DNA of 64,000 bases. Origin: Niallia sp. XMNu-256 (lineage in GTDB: Bacteria; Bacillota; Bacilli; Bacillales; Cytobacillaceae). The notes beneath the pieces were generated by a model. The model was not told where the DNA came from and did no database searches. It saw only the letters and a list, made by a program, of their open reading frames with translations. Made by a program: the position numbers and the translations under genes. This document shows positions 1 to 8,285 of this stretch, in pieces. Where the stretch lies: the NCBI RefSeq assembly GCF_036670015.1, contig NZ_CP137636.1, positions 350,501-414,500 of the forward strand, in the 5' to 3' direction. How positions within the stretch are numbered: the first letter of the stretch is position 1; each line of letters starts with the position of its first letter.

Positions 1-993
1 TCTAGCTAGCTCGATATCTGGTTTTTGACGAAGCCATTCCTCTTGTACTTGTTTACCTGCAGTTAGGGCAATAATGGCCGCTGGAATATTCGCTCCTGCT
101 GCATGGGTAAAGGCATAACCGCCGCCAAAGCGGGGATTAATGTCAATAACATAATAATCGGTACCATTGAAATAGACATCAGCGTTCATATAACCTGCAT
201 GACCAAAGCTGTTACCTAATTGCCGCCCGATTTCTGTTAATTCCGGACTATTTACAGTAATACACCGATCGATATCTCCGCCTCTCATACCTAATTGTTT
301 CCTAGCAAAAGAAGTAAGAAAGCGGCCGTTTAAATCATTAAACATATCCACACTAAATTTATCCCCTTCAACGACTTCCTGAATAATGACATTCTCTTCC
401 GGTTCTCTAGATGTGGCGCCATCCAATGGACTTTCTTTAATCTTTCGAATGGCTTGCTCATAGGCAAATTCCATATCCTCTAAGTTATCGATAATTTCAA
501 CAGCTATAGAGGCTGAACCATTACGGGGCTTCACGATTAATGGAAAGGATACTTCTTGTTTTTCCAATGCCTTCTTCGCATCTTCAACATTAAGGTAGGA
601 TAGTGGTGTCTTAATGCCAAGCGGGTCAAGTAGCTCTCGGTATTTTGCCTTGTCCCGTACCTTATTGACAATAGTTGAATCTGGCGCAAATACAGATACG
701 CCTAATTTTTCCAGTTCTTCTTTATGTGCGGAGATACTGGGCACTTCCCAATCATTTAATGGGACTAGACAGTTCACATGATGTTTCTTGCAAATTTCCA
801 ATATTGATTCCATATAATTTGAATCCGTTTGATGGGGAATGACATAGTTTTCATCCCCAGCCTGAAGCGAGGGGGCATTATGTTCAGGATCAGTAGCAAT
901 TACCTTCCCGTCAATACCAGCATTTTTCAAAGCATCCTGAAAAAATCCTACAAAGTCTATTCTTCTTGCGGTTGATGTTAATAAGATGTTCAA
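1..993 (-). CDS. ATP-grasp carboligase (carbamoyl-phosphate-synthase-large-like), 3' end cut by window
   Basis: The reverse-strand translation begins MNILLTSTARR, the usual start of stand-alone ATP-grasp proteins related to the CarB large chain, and runs open for 331 codons to the window edge. The ATP-grasp core is visible around residues 130-290, with FPLIVKPRNGSAS as the nucleotide loop and YYVIDINPRFGGGYAF as the metal-binding strand. Members ligate a carboxylate to an amine or thiol using ATP; the substrate cannot be told. An ATG lies 9 bases upstream but touches the Shine-Dalgarno GAGGAG, so the TTG at 993 (spacing 9) is the better start. No partner gene is visible inside the window. Confidence 0.8.
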   Translation of the reverse strand, partial: MNILLTSTARRIDFVGFFQDALKNAGIDGKVIATDPEHNAPSLQAGDENYVIPHQTDSNYMESILEICKKHHVNCLVPLNDWEVPSISAHKEELEKLGVSVFAPDSTIVNKVRDKAKYRELLDPLGIKTPLSYLNVEDAKKALEKQEVSFPLIVKPRNGSASIAVEIIDNLEDMEFAYEQAIRKIKESPLDGATSREPEENVIIQEVVEGDKFSVDMFNDLNGRFLTSFARKQLGMRGGDIDRCITVNSPELTEIGRQLGNSFGHAGYMNADVYFNGTDYYVIDINPRFGGGYAFTHAAGANIPAAIIALTAGKQVQEEWLRQKPDIELAR

Positions 994-1002
994 TAGATTC
1001 AT

Positions 1003-1399
1003 CTCCTCGTTGTTTAAATCAGTAAAGATAATAGTAATTACCCTCCATTTTTAAACGATAAACTTTTGCAAGAGGCAAACCTGTTAGTAGATTATCTGCT
1101 TTATCTACTTAACGGGGTCCCCCACGTCAAGATTCTAAGTAATAGAAAAGAAGATAGGGAGATAACCTGTCCGCAAACCCTGGAAAGTTGAATGTTGACT
1201 AAATACGTTTACTGCCACGTCTGCATGACTAGCATGTGGTGGACTAAAGCTTTTCATTGGTGGGGAATGAAATAAACCCCCATTGATGAATGGTTCACTT
1301 TAAAGTGCTGGGTTTCTTAGCAGTATTTATGAAAACATTTTTTGTGTATGGGAGGGAGTACGCCGTTTCGTTAATAGAAAAAGTACATACAAACATCAG
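1003..1399. other. Intergenic stretch without recognisable gene
   Basis: About 560 bases separate the ATP-grasp gene from the manganese catalase gene, of which the right part carries the catalase terminator. I see no open frame of convincing length. A perfect 12-base palindrome CACTTTAAAGTG lies near 1290-1301. Nothing else is assignable. Confidence 0.4.
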
Positions 1400-1448
1400 G
1401 AAAAACTAAGCGGCTTTAACCCTATGGAATATAGAGCTAAAGCCACTT
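1400..1448 (-). terminator. Terminator of the manganese catalase gene
   Basis: On the minus strand an 11-base stem with one mismatch (AAGTGGCTTTA / TAAAGCCGCTT) with a 19-base loop is followed by TAGTTTTT. It lies about 120 bases after the catalase stop codon. Confidence 0.6.
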
Positions 1449-1566
1449 AAGTTATTTAATATTTAAATTTGAGGAGACAGTTTCAATTACAACAGCATTC
1501 GTGGTTTTTATTGTTTACTATTTTACTGAGTAGGCCCTTTTAGCCAACGGCTTCTTGGGTAAATGA

Positions 1567-2406
1567 TTAAGGGCGAGAGTTTGACATCTCAGTTGGTAAA
1601 GTGTTGTGCAATTTTGGTGGAGCAGGGTTTAACTTAGGTTTAGCACCTTCTACAGTTGGTGTTGATTCATATTTATAATCACCTTGACCATCTAGTGCTT
1701 CACCATTAGCCCACCTTCCCTTGCTGCTCTCTTCTCCTTCAGAAAAGTTATAAAGAGTATAAGCGATATCTAGACGCTCCTTTTCACGAGGGAAGGTACT
1801 AGGTACAAGAAGGCCTTCTTTTTCTTCCAATTCAGCAATAGCTGCAGCCCATTGATTTTGATGATAGGAGTCACGGGCAATCAGTACCGATAGCAAATCT
1901 TTGACGCCTCTGTCATCAGCCATTTCATAAATACGAACAGCTTGTAGGCGACCTTGGGATTCAGCATTTAAGTTCGCACGAAAATCAGCTAATAAATTTC
2001 CGCTGGATACGATATAACTTCCCATCCAAGGGTTCCCTACGCTGTCAGATGGACGTGCACCAAGTCCAGAAACAAGGGCATGTTGTGGATTCATGCCTCC
2101 CATAATAGCACCAATAACTGGGTCTTTATATGCTTCTTCTTGTTCTTTGACTGGAGCATCGTCTAACAAACGGGCCACCATCGTTGCTAACATTTCGATA
2201 TGGCCTATTTCTTCAGTTCCAATATCTAAGAGTAGATCACGATACTTTTCATTGCCACGTGTAGCCCAACCTTGAAATAAATATTGCATGGCAACAGTCA
2301 TTTCACCATATTGGCCACCAATAAGCTCTTGTAGCTTTTTAGCCATAAATGGATCGGGTCTTTCCGGTTTAGCTTCAAATTGTAATTCTTTTTTATGAAG
2401 AAACAT
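1567..2406 (-). CDS. Manganese (di-manganese) catalase
   Basis: A 279-residue protein of the non-haem manganese catalase family (B. subtilis YdbD type), which disproportionates hydrogen peroxide at a di-manganese centre in a ferritin-like four-helix bundle. All expected ligands are present at family positions: Glu35 (GGQYGEM), Glu66 and His69 (TEEIGHIEM), Glu149 (LNAESQGRL) and His182 (DSYHQNQW). Length is normal. A strong Shine-Dalgarno AGGAGG precedes the ATG. The coat-like genes upstream on the same strand are only 92 bases away, so it may be the last gene of that unit; related catalases are found in spores. No PerR or SigB site is evident directly upstream. Confidence 0.93.
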   Translation of the reverse strand: MFLHKKELQFEAKPERPDPFMAKKLQELIGGQYGEMTVAMQYLFQGWATRGNEKYRDLLLDIGTEEIGHIEMLATMVARLLDDAPVKEQEEAYKDPVIGAIMGGMNPQHALVSGLGARPSDSVGNPWMGSYIVSSGNLLADFRANLNAESQGRLQAVRIYEMADDRGVKDLLSVLIARDSYHQNQWAAAIAELEEKEGLLVPSTFPREKERLDIAYTLYNFSEGEESSKGRWANGEALDGQGDYKYESTPTVEGAKPKLNPAPPKLHNTLPTEMSNSRP

Positions 2407-2498
2407 CTAATACCTCCTATTTATTGGTTCTACCACAGTTAATAGATAATCTACTTTAGATTTTTCAGGAGACATCTGAGGATTACTTATAATCTCAA

Positions 2499-2798
2499 TT
2501 ATTCGCCTATTTTTAAGGCTTCCTTTGCATTTTTGAGATCTTGAGAAACTTGTTCCTCGATATCATACGCATGGTACATTTCTTTTTCTATCATATACTG
2601 TGCAATTTTATCATGTAGATCAATTGCAGTATCTAGTTCACTTTTTAGTACCTTTTTAATTTCTGGTGTTGCTGTCTCTGTAATAGCGATCGCCAATGAT
2701 CTTACACCTGATTTGGAAGACAACAGCAGGTCGGTTGCAATTGTTTGATCATCTATAATATCTTTAAGAGTATTTAACTTTTCTGTTTTAGTAGTCAT
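2499..2798 (-). CDS. CotF-family small spore coat protein (YraD-like)
   Basis: A 99-residue all-helical protein matching the CotF-type coat domain: a conserved core DQTIATDLLLSSKSGVRSLA followed by the TETATPE block and an MIEKEMYHAYDIEEQ tail. Proteins of this family are made late in sporulation and sit in or near the coat. Size and order (65-residue gene then 99-residue gene) match B. subtilis yraE-yraD. It is 13 bases downstream of the 65-residue gene and is clearly cotranscribed with it. No catalytic residues are expected. The family call is firm; the exact role in the coat is not known from sequence. Confidence 0.85.
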   Translation of the reverse strand: MTTKTEKLNTLKDIIDDQTIATDLLLSSKSGVRSLAIAITETATPEIKKVLKSELDTAIDLHDKIAQYMIEKEMYHAYDIEEQVSQDLKNAKEALKIGE

Positions 2799-2811
2799 AC
2801 AGATCCTCCTT

Positions 2812-3009
2812 TTACGCCTTTTTCAAGATTTTTGATAGTTCTTTGACAGCATTAGTAGATGCTTCAATATCTTCTTCTAATATCTTCTTTAATTCTTTAT
2901 CTTCTACAAGTTCTAACATAGCAGTGCTTTTCTTAACACAAGACGTTTTAAATAACAATATTTCATGTATTTCTAATTTTTCATGCAGGGCAATGTCTTT
3001 TGTTGCCAT
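2812..3009 (-). CDS. Small CotF-N-like coat-associated protein (YraE-like)
   Basis: A 65-residue helical protein starting MATKDIALHEKLEIHEILLFKT, resembling the N-terminal half of CotF-type coat proteins (B. subtilis YraE/YraG group). It heads a two-gene unit with the YraD-like gene and has a good Shine-Dalgarno (GGGAGGG). A SigB-type promoter (3055-3079) lies just upstream, so it may be made under general stress as well as, or instead of, during sporulation. Function beyond coat association is unknown. Confidence 0.75.
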   Translation of the reverse strand: MATKDIALHEKLEIHEILLFKTSCVKKSTAMLELVEDKELKKILEEDIEASTNAVKELSKILKKA

Positions 3010-3054
3010 AAATAAATCCCTCCCATTTCTATTAATGTTACATTTAGATGTGTT

Positions 3055-3079
3055 GTACCCGAATCCTAAAGGGGTAAAC
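3055..3079 (-). promoter_or_regulatory. SigB-type promoter for coat-like genes
   Basis: The minus strand reads GTTTAC, 13 bases, GGGTAC, close to the SigB consensus (GTTTaa N12-15 GGGTAt). It ends 45 bases before the start codon of the 65-residue gene. Element composition and spacing match the site upstream of the YflT-like gene. Confidence 0.6.
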
Positions 3080-3145
3080 AGATAGTACGTAAATAATTTG
3101 TACTAAATTCGATATATATAGTGACTCTAAGTAGCTACCTACACG

Positions 3146-3185
3146 AAAAAAGAACTGGTACTCTTCGAAAGAGCCAGTCCTTTTT
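3146..3185. terminator. Bidirectional terminator-like hairpin
   Basis: GAACTGG and CCAGTCC arms with an inner CTCTTTCGAAGAG-type stem are flanked by an A6 run on the left and T5 run on the right, so it can terminate in both directions. It follows the YflT-like gene (minus strand). Confidence 0.7.
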
Positions 3186-3246
3186 ACATTTGAGAAGGTT
3201 GCTTTTTTCTAGCAAAAATTTAAAACCATAAAGACATGTTTAATGG

Positions 3247-3789
3247 TTAAGAAAGGGCATAAACGCCTGTGTTGATTGAACAGTTATCAGCAAAGGTGCG
3301 TTCAATTTCAATCCTTTGGGCTTCGTCAATTTCAACTAATAAAACAATATTTCCATCTTTTATATAATTATCATAGATCTTTGCTTCTGATTCGGGGATT
3401 CCTGCCCCAGCTAGTGCTCCCACAAGTCCACCACCGGCCGCACCGATTGCCGCACCGCTCAACGCCGTTGCTAATGGGCCTGCTGCTGCCAGCACGCCAA
3501 CTCCTGGAATTGTCAGAAGGCCTACTTCAGCGATGATCCCGACAATCCCACCTAAAACGCCGCCAGTTCCGGCACCAATGCCTGCTCCCTTCCCAGCGTT
3601 TTTTCCGCGATTGGAATCATTGTCAATTGTATCAACGTTTGTCTGTTCCTTGATTTCATTAAGGGTATCGTCATTTTTTGCTAGCACAGAAATCTTATTT
3701 GTGTCGATGCCAAGCGCTTTCAGTCTTCTAATAGTACCTTCTACTTCAGCGGCATTTTTAAATACTCCACCAACGATAGATTTTTGCAT
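3247..3789 (-). CDS. General stress protein with YflT domain and glycine-rich core
   Basis: A 180-residue protein with the 'heat-induced stress protein YflT' domain at residues 3-50 (SIVGGVFKNAAEVEGTIRRL), a glycine/alanine-rich hydrophobic centre (about residues 62-135, GAGTGGVLGGIVG repeats) likely to associate with or span a membrane, and a short C-terminal domain (about 135-178) that resembles the YflT fold again. B. subtilis homologues (YflT, GsiB-era stress proteins) are SigB dependent. A clear SigB-type promoter precedes it, supporting a general stress role. Biochemical function of the family is unknown. Confidence 0.8.
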   Translation of the reverse strand: MQKSIVGGVFKNAAEVEGTIRRLKALGIDTNKISVLAKNDDTLNEIKEQTNVDTIDNDSNRGKNAGKGAGIGAGTGGVLGGIVGIIAEVGLLTIPGVGVLAAAGPLATALSGAAIGAAGGGLVGALAGAGIPESEAKIYDNYIKDGNIVLLVEIDEAQRIEIERTFADNCSINTGVYALS

Positions 3790-3843
3790 ATATGATTCCT
3801 CCTATTCTGTTTTACTAAAAGTTTAGTAGATCTTAGTTTGTAT

Positions 3844-3868
3844 ATACCCGGTTGAAAGTGATGTAAAC
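3844..3868 (-). promoter_or_regulatory. SigB-type promoter for YflT-like stress gene
   Basis: The minus strand reads GTTTAC, 13 bases, GGGTAT, a near-consensus SigB promoter, 55 bases upstream of the ATG. Confidence 0.75.
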
Positions 3869-3987
3869 ATGGTCATTCACTCCTGACTTTTAAATGAGTG
3901 TACCGATATAAAACCTTTAATATAGAAAGAACTAGGGTTATATCATATTCAATCTTAGGTGGATGAAGAGGTTTGCAGCTATCATTT

Positions 3988-4026
3988 ATATCAACTTTAC
4001 ACTTTAACAGAAGGTAAAGTTGATAT
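3988..4026. repeat. 13-bp perfect inverted repeat
   Basis: ATATCAACTTTAC and GTAAAGTTGATAT are separated by 13 bases. There is no T-run beside it, so it is not an obvious terminator. It lies between divergent transcription of the stress gene and the 3' end of the 4195-5049 gene. Confidence 0.6.
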
Positions 4027-4058
4027 GAATGAACGGTTTTCAAATAAAAAGGACATGC

Positions 4059-4096
4059 AAAAAGAAGCCATTTCTCCAGAGAAATGGCTTCTTTTT
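4059..4096. terminator. Bidirectional terminator
   Basis: A 16-base perfect stem (AAAAAGAAGCCATTTC / GAAATGGCTTCTTTTT) with a short loop and T-runs on both strands, about 100 bases past the stop codon of the minus-strand gene at 4195. Confidence 0.8.
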
Positions 4097-4194
4097 GATC
4101 TCTTTTATAAGTTTTCAGGCGTTTTTTTATTAGACTTCCAACCTTTTCGGTATCCTATTTTGGATTATATGTTCCAATTATCGTGGGAAAGAAT

Positions 4195-5049
4195 CTATAT
4201 ACGCATTAATGCCCCATTAGGTTCTGGGATCTCTTCTTCTCTGATCTGATTCATTCGACAAAAGTATTCAAGGAACTTCTGTGCTAGTTCTTGTTCTTGT
4301 GTGTCACTTTTCAATGAGATGATATCAAGTAAGATTTGAGCCATCCATATATTATCGAAATAACGATATTTACCTGTATTCCAAGTCGTTTTGTGAGGGG
4401 ATTTTTCATTTACATAGTATTTCCAAAAAGGCATTTTAGCTGATTCCTGTTCAGTCAGTTGTATTCTATATTCTGAATGAGCAGGAATGTATCCATCTTC
4501 ACAAAATCTGCCGATAAAATCTCCATTTACCATATAAACACCTAAGATACGTCTCTCGTTTTCGGACATACTTGAATCTCTTGCTGTTAAAAGGCAAACG
4601 CTGTTTGGATAAATGCGAGTAGGCTTTTTAGGCTCTCCCTTGTTATTGCCGCTCTTTATTTCGCCAGTAAAAACCTTCCACTCTGTAAAAACCTTGCTTT
4701 GTTCTTCATCATCACACCAAAAGACCATTTGTGATTGGGGATGAAGCTTATGATTTTTCATAAGTTTTTCATGTTCCATCCGTATTTGCTGTTCGATTTG
4801 ACGTAGTTTCTTTTCTTCTTCCTTTTTCTGTTCTGCCTTCTTCCGTTCTATTTCCTTTTCTTGTATAACCTTTTCAAGTGAATGGGCAGCACTCTTGTCA
4901 TGCATCTTTAGGTATTTTCCAAATGCATCGGGAAAAACAAACTTTTTATTTTCTGTTGCGAAATGCACTTCTATCATAGAATCGCTATGTTTCACAACAC
5001 TTCCCTTGCCAAAACGCTTATGGGATACTTCTTTATTAATTAAGTTCAT
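4195..5049 (-). CDS. Conserved protein of unknown function with N-terminal Tudor-like segment
   Basis: A 284-residue cytoplasmic protein. The start at 5049 (MNLINKEVSHKRFGKG) is chosen because GGGAGG lies 8 bases upstream; an upstream ATG at 5106 would add 19 unconserved residues. Residues 1-45 (VSHKRFGKGSVVKHSDSMIE) look like the small beta-barrel found at the C-terminus of UvrD/PcrA helicases. Residues 55-100 are a charged coiled coil (EKEIERKKAEQKKEEEKKL). The rest is a mixed domain with MVFWCDDEEQ and many aromatic residues and no known catalytic motif. I recognise it as a conserved firmicute hypothetical but cannot assign a function. Confidence 0.7.
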   Translation of the reverse strand: MNLINKEVSHKRFGKGSVVKHSDSMIEVHFATENKKFVFPDAFGKYLKMHDKSAAHSLEKVIQEKEIERKKAEQKKEEEKKLRQIEQQIRMEHEKLMKNHKLHPQSQMVFWCDDEEQSKVFTEWKVFTGEIKSGNNKGEPKKPTRIYPNSVCLLTARDSSMSENERRILGVYMVNGDFIGRFCEDGYIPAHSEYRIQLTEQESAKMPFWKYYVNEKSPHKTTWNTGKYRYFDNIWMAQILLDIISLKSDTQEQELAQKFLEYFCRMNQIREEEIPEPNGALMRI

Positions 5050-5377
5050 TCGTTTTGTCCTCCCTTTGATACTATAATTTTGGCTCACCGTATTCTGGTT
5101 AGTCATATTTACTAAATATGGATAAGCTCTTTAATTGTTTAAAGCAGTAGTTTTTAATCATGCTTATTTGGTTATCCTCTAACAGGTGACCAGAAATATT
5201 TAAACGACTAGTGCCATTACAACTTATTTCCTTAAGTTCCCCTGATTTGAAGATGGGGATAAAAAAACGTACTCAGATTCTTACTGCAATAAAGTTACAT
5301 AAGAATGTGGAATACGAATTTTAAGAAATATTATAAAATAATTGTAACATATTTTTGAAAAAACCACAAATTATGTA

Positions 5378-5407
5378 TTGACAGTATAAAATATAGTGTT
5401 GTAAAAT
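5378..5407 (+). promoter_or_regulatory. SigA-type promoter candidate
   Basis: TTGACA, 18 bases, TAAAAT. It is the best promoter match in the gap before the MFS gene, about 380 bases from its start codon. Confidence 0.5.
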
Positions 5408-5542
5408 GGAGTATTATTTTGGTTGTTAGGCTCGTGTTTTACGCCATAATTATGGACTAGCACTGAATTTTCCCTTATAATTCTCCAGTAGTTTTATGCT
5501 TTTATCTTACTTTTTTAAACATATTCTACGACAGATTGAATG

Positions 5543-5558
5543 AACGATTGGAATCGTT
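5543..5558. promoter_or_regulatory. Palindromic operator candidate
   Basis: AACGATT GG AATCGTT is a perfect 7-2-7 inverted repeat between the promoter and the MFS gene. Such sites are typical of TetR- or MarR-type repressors, but no regulator gene adjoins it. Confidence 0.35.
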
Positions 5559-5786
5559 TGTTCTTATTTTTTACTTATACTTATAAGATGATAAGTTGAA
5601 ATTAACTTCATTAAGCAAATGCTTTAATGAACATCGTGGGCGGGATTTAACAGTTGGAAAGGCAACGGATATAACCAACTAATCAAAATTAACCTGTTAT
5701 ATTCTTCAATGTGATTTTTTGAGCAATTTTAAAGTGAGGCTTTGTTAGAGGTTGCTTAGTGAACAACAGAATTTGGAGGTGGGACA

Positions 5787-6986
5787 TTGAAACAAACAAA
5801 ATTGTGGACGAAAGACTTTATTATCCTGTCTTCCACGTCTTTTATTATTTCATTAGTTTATTTCTTACTAATGACGACTTTAGCTGTTTATGCGATAGAA
5901 CAATTTAGTGCTTCAGAAAGTATGGCTGGTCTTGCTGCAAGTATTTTCGTTATTGGAGCAGTTTTTTCTCGTCTTTTTACGGGTCGATTCATTGAAACGA
6001 TTGGACGTAAGAAGGTATTATTTTCAGGGCTTCTTTTATTTTTGGTGGCCACTCTGCTCTATTTTACAGTAACGAATATGTATCTATTATTGTTAGTTCG
6101 CTTCATCCATGGGGCTGGGTTTGGAATCTCAACAACAGCTTTAGCAACGATCGTAATGGATATAATCCCCAAGGAGCGTCGGGGAGAAGGGGTTGGTTAC
6201 TTTTCATTGAGCAATACTTTAGCGACATCGATTGGTCCATTTCTTGGCCTATATATTAGCCAGTATGCGGACTATTCTACGATTTTTATCATATGTGCGC
6301 TTCTTTCTATGATTAATGTAATCATTTCGTTATTTTCAAAAATTCCAAGTCCAGCAATCATCCAGGATAAGGACAATACGTTAAAGGGATTTAAATTATC
6401 AAATTTCTTTGAGAAAAAAGCGGTTCCCATTTCAATAATGATTGCGATAATGGGATTTGTTTATTCGGGTATCTTATCCTTTATTACTGCCTATGCAACA
6501 GAGATTAACTTAATAGAAGCGGCAAGTTTTTTCTTCCTTGTCTATTCAATCGTTCTTTTAATCTCTAGACCATTCACAGGTAAATTACTAGATCAAAAAG
6601 GAGACAACTTTGTGATCTTTCCGGCCATCCTTTCTTTTGCGATTGGATTGGTGATCCTTAGTCAATCTCATAATAGCTTCACGCTACTCTTAGCAAGTGT
6701 GTTTCTTGCACTTGGATTTGGAACGATGCAGTCTTGTTTTCAAGTTATCGCTGTAAAAGAATCACCACAGCATAGAATTGGACTGGCGACTTCCACTTTT
6801 CTTATTTGCATGGATTTTGGTGTCGGAATGGGTCCGTTTGTATTAGGAGCCATCATTCCATTACTCGGATTCCGTGGATTGTATTTAATGTCGGCCATTA
6901 TCGTTTTTCTATCTATCTTTTTATACTTTATTCTTCATGGGAAAAAGGCTGCCGCAAATCAAAAGGTATATACAAAGGCAAGTTAG
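5787..6986 (+). CDS. MFS transporter (DHA1-type efflux)
   Basis: A 399-residue, 12-helix major facilitator protein. The loop between helices 2 and 3 carries the family motif A signature (GRFIETIGRKK), and motif C-like GPFLGLYIS occurs in helix 5, typical of drug or metabolite exporters. Start is TTG at 5787 with GGAGGTGGG 5 bases upstream; no ATG is better placed. It stands alone, terminated by a strong hairpin at 7031-7076. Substrate unknown; the long leader with a palindrome suggests regulated expression. Confidence 0.85.
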   Translation: MKQTKLWTKDFIILSSTSFIISLVYFLLMTTLAVYAIEQFSASESMAGLAASIFVIGAVFSRLFTGRFIETIGRKKVLFSGLLLFLVATLLYFTVTNMYLLLLVRFIHGAGFGISTTALATIVMDIIPKERRGEGVGYFSLSNTLATSIGPFLGLYISQYADYSTIFIICALLSMINVIISLFSKIPSPAIIQDKDNTLKGFKLSNFFEKKAVPISIMIAIMGFVYSGILSFITAYATEINLIEAASFFFLVYSIVLLISRPFTGKLLDQKGDNFVIFPAILSFAIGLVILSQSHNSFTLLLASVFLALGFGTMQSCFQVIAVKESPQHRIGLATSTFLICMDFGVGMGPFVLGAIIPLLGFRGLYLMSAIIVFLSIFLYFILHGKKAAANQKVYTKAS

Positions 6987-7030
6987 CAGCATTACAACTA
7001 AACGGTAGCCCTTAAAAAAATAACAACAAT

Positions 7031-7076
7031 AAAAAGGTCTTCCATCAGTTTAAAGAACTGGTGAGAAGGCCTTTTT
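7031..7076 (+). terminator. Terminator of MFS gene
   Basis: AAGGTCTTC...GAAGGCCTT stem with an inner CAGTT/AACTG pairing, followed by TTTTT. Confidence 0.8.
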
Positions 7077-7105
7077 CCATTTGTTTTTACAAATAGGATT
7101 AAAAT

Positions 7106-7138
7106 CAGGGGTTTTTGTCCCTGTAATAGGGAGATCCC
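7106..7138. promoter_or_regulatory. GC-rich palindromes upstream of nitrate cluster (NreC-site candidate)
   Basis: CAGGG-N8-CCCTG (7106-7123) and TAGGG-AGAT-CCC (7127-7138) overlap in the only gap before the nitrate cluster. Staphylococcal NreC is reported to bind a GC-rich palindrome, and an NreC-like regulator is encoded in this cluster, so these are the natural operator candidates. This is inference. Confidence 0.35.
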
Positions 7139-7202
7139 CCGATATGTTAAAGATGTCTCTGGTCTTAAACTAATAATAAGAGTTGTAATTGGGAGGGACA
7201 TC

Positions 7203-8285
7203 ATGCAAGTAAATATTGAAACAAATCAAAAAAAGAAAAAATCACTGAATCAAGCTTTTGCATCCCGCTTTGCCAAATCAATGTTTCTGGCAGTTTGTGG
7301 ACTAGCAATCTTATCTTTTATTGGAACAAGGATGTTTACTCATATTGATTTGAATTTATATGGCTACATGGTTGGAACGATCGTCTTTCTGGGAGGATTT
7401 TTCTATCGATTTATTGCCTGGGCTGAAAGGCCCCCGACAAAATTAATGATTAAAAAAGGCATTAAACTTTTATTTAGAAAATCAACACCAAAAACTTCTG
7501 TAGAGCATCTTGCTACATACAAATTTATTTGGAATAGGGGAATTTACCGATGGACGCAACATGTGCTCATTGGTGGGGGATGTGTTCTTGCTATTTTAGT
7601 AACTTTCCCTCTTGTGTTCGGCTGGATGTATTTCACGATGGAGGATAATGGCTACTACAACATTATCATGCTGGGTATGCAAGTCATGACAATAAAGGCT
7701 GATGGCCTTATTGCTAATCTATCATACAATGCATTAAATATTTCAGCTGTGATGGTAATCACGGGTGTGAGCATGGCCCTTTATCGTCGTTTGAAAAATA
7801 TGCAGGCAAGAGCGGAACAAAAATTTTTATATGACTTTCTCCCGCTATATATGCTGCTTTTAGTGAGTATTACAGGATTAGCACTTACATTTATGAATAT
7901 CTTTTTAGGCGGCGCAGGACAGCCGGCAATGTCGTTAATTCACCAATGGTCCGTCATTATTACATTAATCTATCTGCCCTTTGGTAAACTTGCACATATT
8001 CCGTTCCGTCCGATGAGCGTTTTAGCTAAAAACTATAGAGAGCATTATGCAGAACAGTCGATGAAAAAATGTAATGTTTGTGGAGATGAATTTGTTTCAA
8101 TTGAACAATCAAAAGACGTTGTTGACGTTCTTGGCGTGAACGATATTGAATTTCAAACAAAGGAAGGCTTCCATCTCGCTGAACTATGCCTTCCATGTCG
8201 TAGAAAATACCGGATTTCACAATTCTCCGGGATTGCAACCCATGAGGTAAAAGTGAAGGAGGCAAACCAGAATGCAAAGGGATAA
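7203..8285 (+). CDS. NarI-like membrane subunit with C-terminal CxxC pairs
   Basis: A 360-residue membrane protein with about six hydrophobic helices (roughly residues 28-46, 54-73, 121-146, 180-198, 212-238, 244-262). The last helix, LIHQWSVIITLIYLPFGKLAHI, resembles the C-terminal helix of NarI, the b-haem quinol-oxidising subunit of nitrate reductase; histidines in helices 3 and 6 could ligate haem. Unlike NarI it carries a cytoplasmic tail with CNVC (about 291) and CLPC (about 329) that could bind zinc or an iron-sulfur cluster. It is the first gene of the cluster and overlaps the molybdoenzyme gene by 14 bases, which supports a role as its membrane anchor and electron entry point. Good Shine-Dalgarno GGGAGGG. 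Confidence 0.7.
   Translation: MQVNIETNQKKKKSLNQAFASRFAKSMFLAVCGLAILSFIGTRMFTHIDLNLYGYMVGTIVFLGGFFYRFIAWAERPPTKLMIKKGIKLLFRKSTPKTSVEHLATYKFIWNRGIYRWTQHVLIGGGCVLAILVTFPLVFGWMYFTMEDNGYYNIIMLGMQVMTIKADGLIANLSYNALNISAVMVITGVSMALYRRLKNMQARAEQKFLYDFLPLYMLLLVSITGLALTFMNIFLGGAGQPAMSLIHQWSVIITLIYLPFGKLAHIPFRPMSVLAKNYREHYAEQSMKKCNVCGDEFVSIEQSKDVVDVLGVNDIEFQTKEGFHLAELCLPCRRKYRISQFSGIATHEVKVKEANQNAKG

Larger units (their letters stand above)
5107..5786. other. Long intergenic region upstream of MFS gene
   Basis: 680 bases without a credible gene. It holds a SigA-type promoter (5378-5407), a perfect AACGATT-GG-AATCGTT inverted repeat (5543-5558) and an imperfect repeat around CATTAAGCA/TGCTTTAATG (about 5608-5628). 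The roughly 380-base leader after the promoter is unusually long for an MFS gene. Confidence 0.45.

Noticed and set aside
3959-4249. 96-codon open frame on the plus strand
   Set aside because: It runs through the 13-bp inverted repeat and a bidirectional terminator and overlaps the end of the opposite gene; no family resemblance.
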